Shown: one piece after another, positions 5,225 through 5,435 of the stretch
How positions within the stretch are numbered: position 1 is the first letter of the stretch
How the letters are laid out: each line of letters opens with the position of its first letter
NCBI GenBank assembly: GCA_900751685.1
Contig: CAADSR010000288.1
Location: 1 to 5,435 of the forward strand
Length of the DNA stretch: 5,435 bases
Reading direction: 5' to 3'
From: Clostridia bacterium
GTDB lineage: Bacteria > Bacillota > Clostridia > UBA1381
Made by a program: the position numbers and the translations under genes
Notes under the pieces: model-generated
The model's database searches: none
What the model was told of the DNA's origin: nothing
What the model saw: only the letters and a program-made list of their open reading frames with translations

Positions 5225-5435
5225 ATGTATTATAATACAGGTATAGAAATCAACTCAGGAGTTGAGTTTTTGGCTTCTGAGAAAGTAATATCATTTACCG
5301 GGACAGTGGTATCAACTGGAATTACAGCAAATGAGCTTGGAAGAAAAATCGTACCCAAAGGGAGCCTGATTTCAGCGAATGGGAAAATCGTAAAACTTAC
5401 TATTGGTGAGGGTGATGCGGTGACCTTTTCCGAGC
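5225..5435 (+). CDS. Probable head decoration or small capsid-associated protein (5' part)
   Basis: 70 codons are visible and the gene runs off the right edge. The start MYYNTGIEINSGVEFLASEK is followed by beta-rich sequence with SFTGTVVSTGITANELGRK and IVPKGSLISANGKIVKL. The pattern 'x-G-x-x-I-V-x-K-G-x-L-I-x-A-N-G-K' resembles lambda gpD-like head decoration proteins and similar small head proteins of Firmicutes phages, which clip onto the outer capsid surface to stabilise it. The position directly after the scaffold, where decoration and major capsid genes normally lie, agrees. It does not look like the beginning of an HK97-type major capsid, which usually opens with a long charged helix. 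Identity is inferred; that it is a real gene is well supported by the ribosome binding site and the open frame. Confidence 0.65.
   Translation, partial: MYYNTGIEINSGVEFLASEKVISFTGTVVSTGITANELGRKIVPKGSLISANGKIVKLTIGEGDAVTFSE

Noticed and set aside
5231..5236. TATAAT as a -10 promoter box
   Set aside because: It lies within the first codons of the last gene and has no acceptable -35 element about 17 bases upstream.
1..5435. tRNA genes, CRISPR arrays, insertion sequences, attachment sites
   Set aside because: No cloverleaf, regularly spaced repeats, transposase or terminal inverted repeats were seen on either strand by eye.

Overview
The window is a stretch of the head-morphogenesis (late structural) module of a tailed phage or prophage. 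All genes are on the + strand and tightly packed. The A/T-rich base composition, strong AGGAGG-type ribosome binding sites, two apparent TTG starts and the protein types suggest a low-GC Firmicutes host. A gut clostridium of the Lachnospiraceae type is my best guess, but this rests on family resemblance from memory and no search was run.

Layout, left to right: (1) the last 32 codons of a gene cut by the left edge, whose end resembles the C-terminus of some small terminase proteins; (2) a helix-turn-helix small terminase (TerS); (3) the large terminase ATPase/nuclease (TerL), overlapping TerS by 8 bases; (4) an SPP1 gp6-type portal protein, probably starting at a TTG; (5) a Mu gpF / SPP1 gp7-type minor head protein; (6) a 60-residue cysteine-rich protein coupled to it by a TTGA stop/start overlap; (7) a 134-base gap holding a strong ribosome binding site with an 8-codon ORF, an open frame without a start, and a terminator-like hairpin; (8) a GP20-type scaffold protein; (9) the first 70 codons of a probable head decoration or other small structural protein, cut by the right edge. 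The major capsid gene would be expected just beyond it.

How they work together: TerS recognises the phage DNA and hands it to TerL, which cuts it and pumps it through the portal ring. The portal and the gpF-like protein mark the special vertex, and the GP20-like scaffold shapes the procapsid from capsid protein encoded downstream. The gene order (TerS-TerL-portal-MuF-scaffold-decoration/capsid) is the classical siphophage order.

I found no convincing evidence of a wholly new system. The parts most worth a second look are the gap before the scaffold gene (leader-like ORF plus hairpin, or a frameshifted small gene), the small cysteine-rich protein, a calcium-loop-like motif in the portal, and the TerS-like tail at the left edge.
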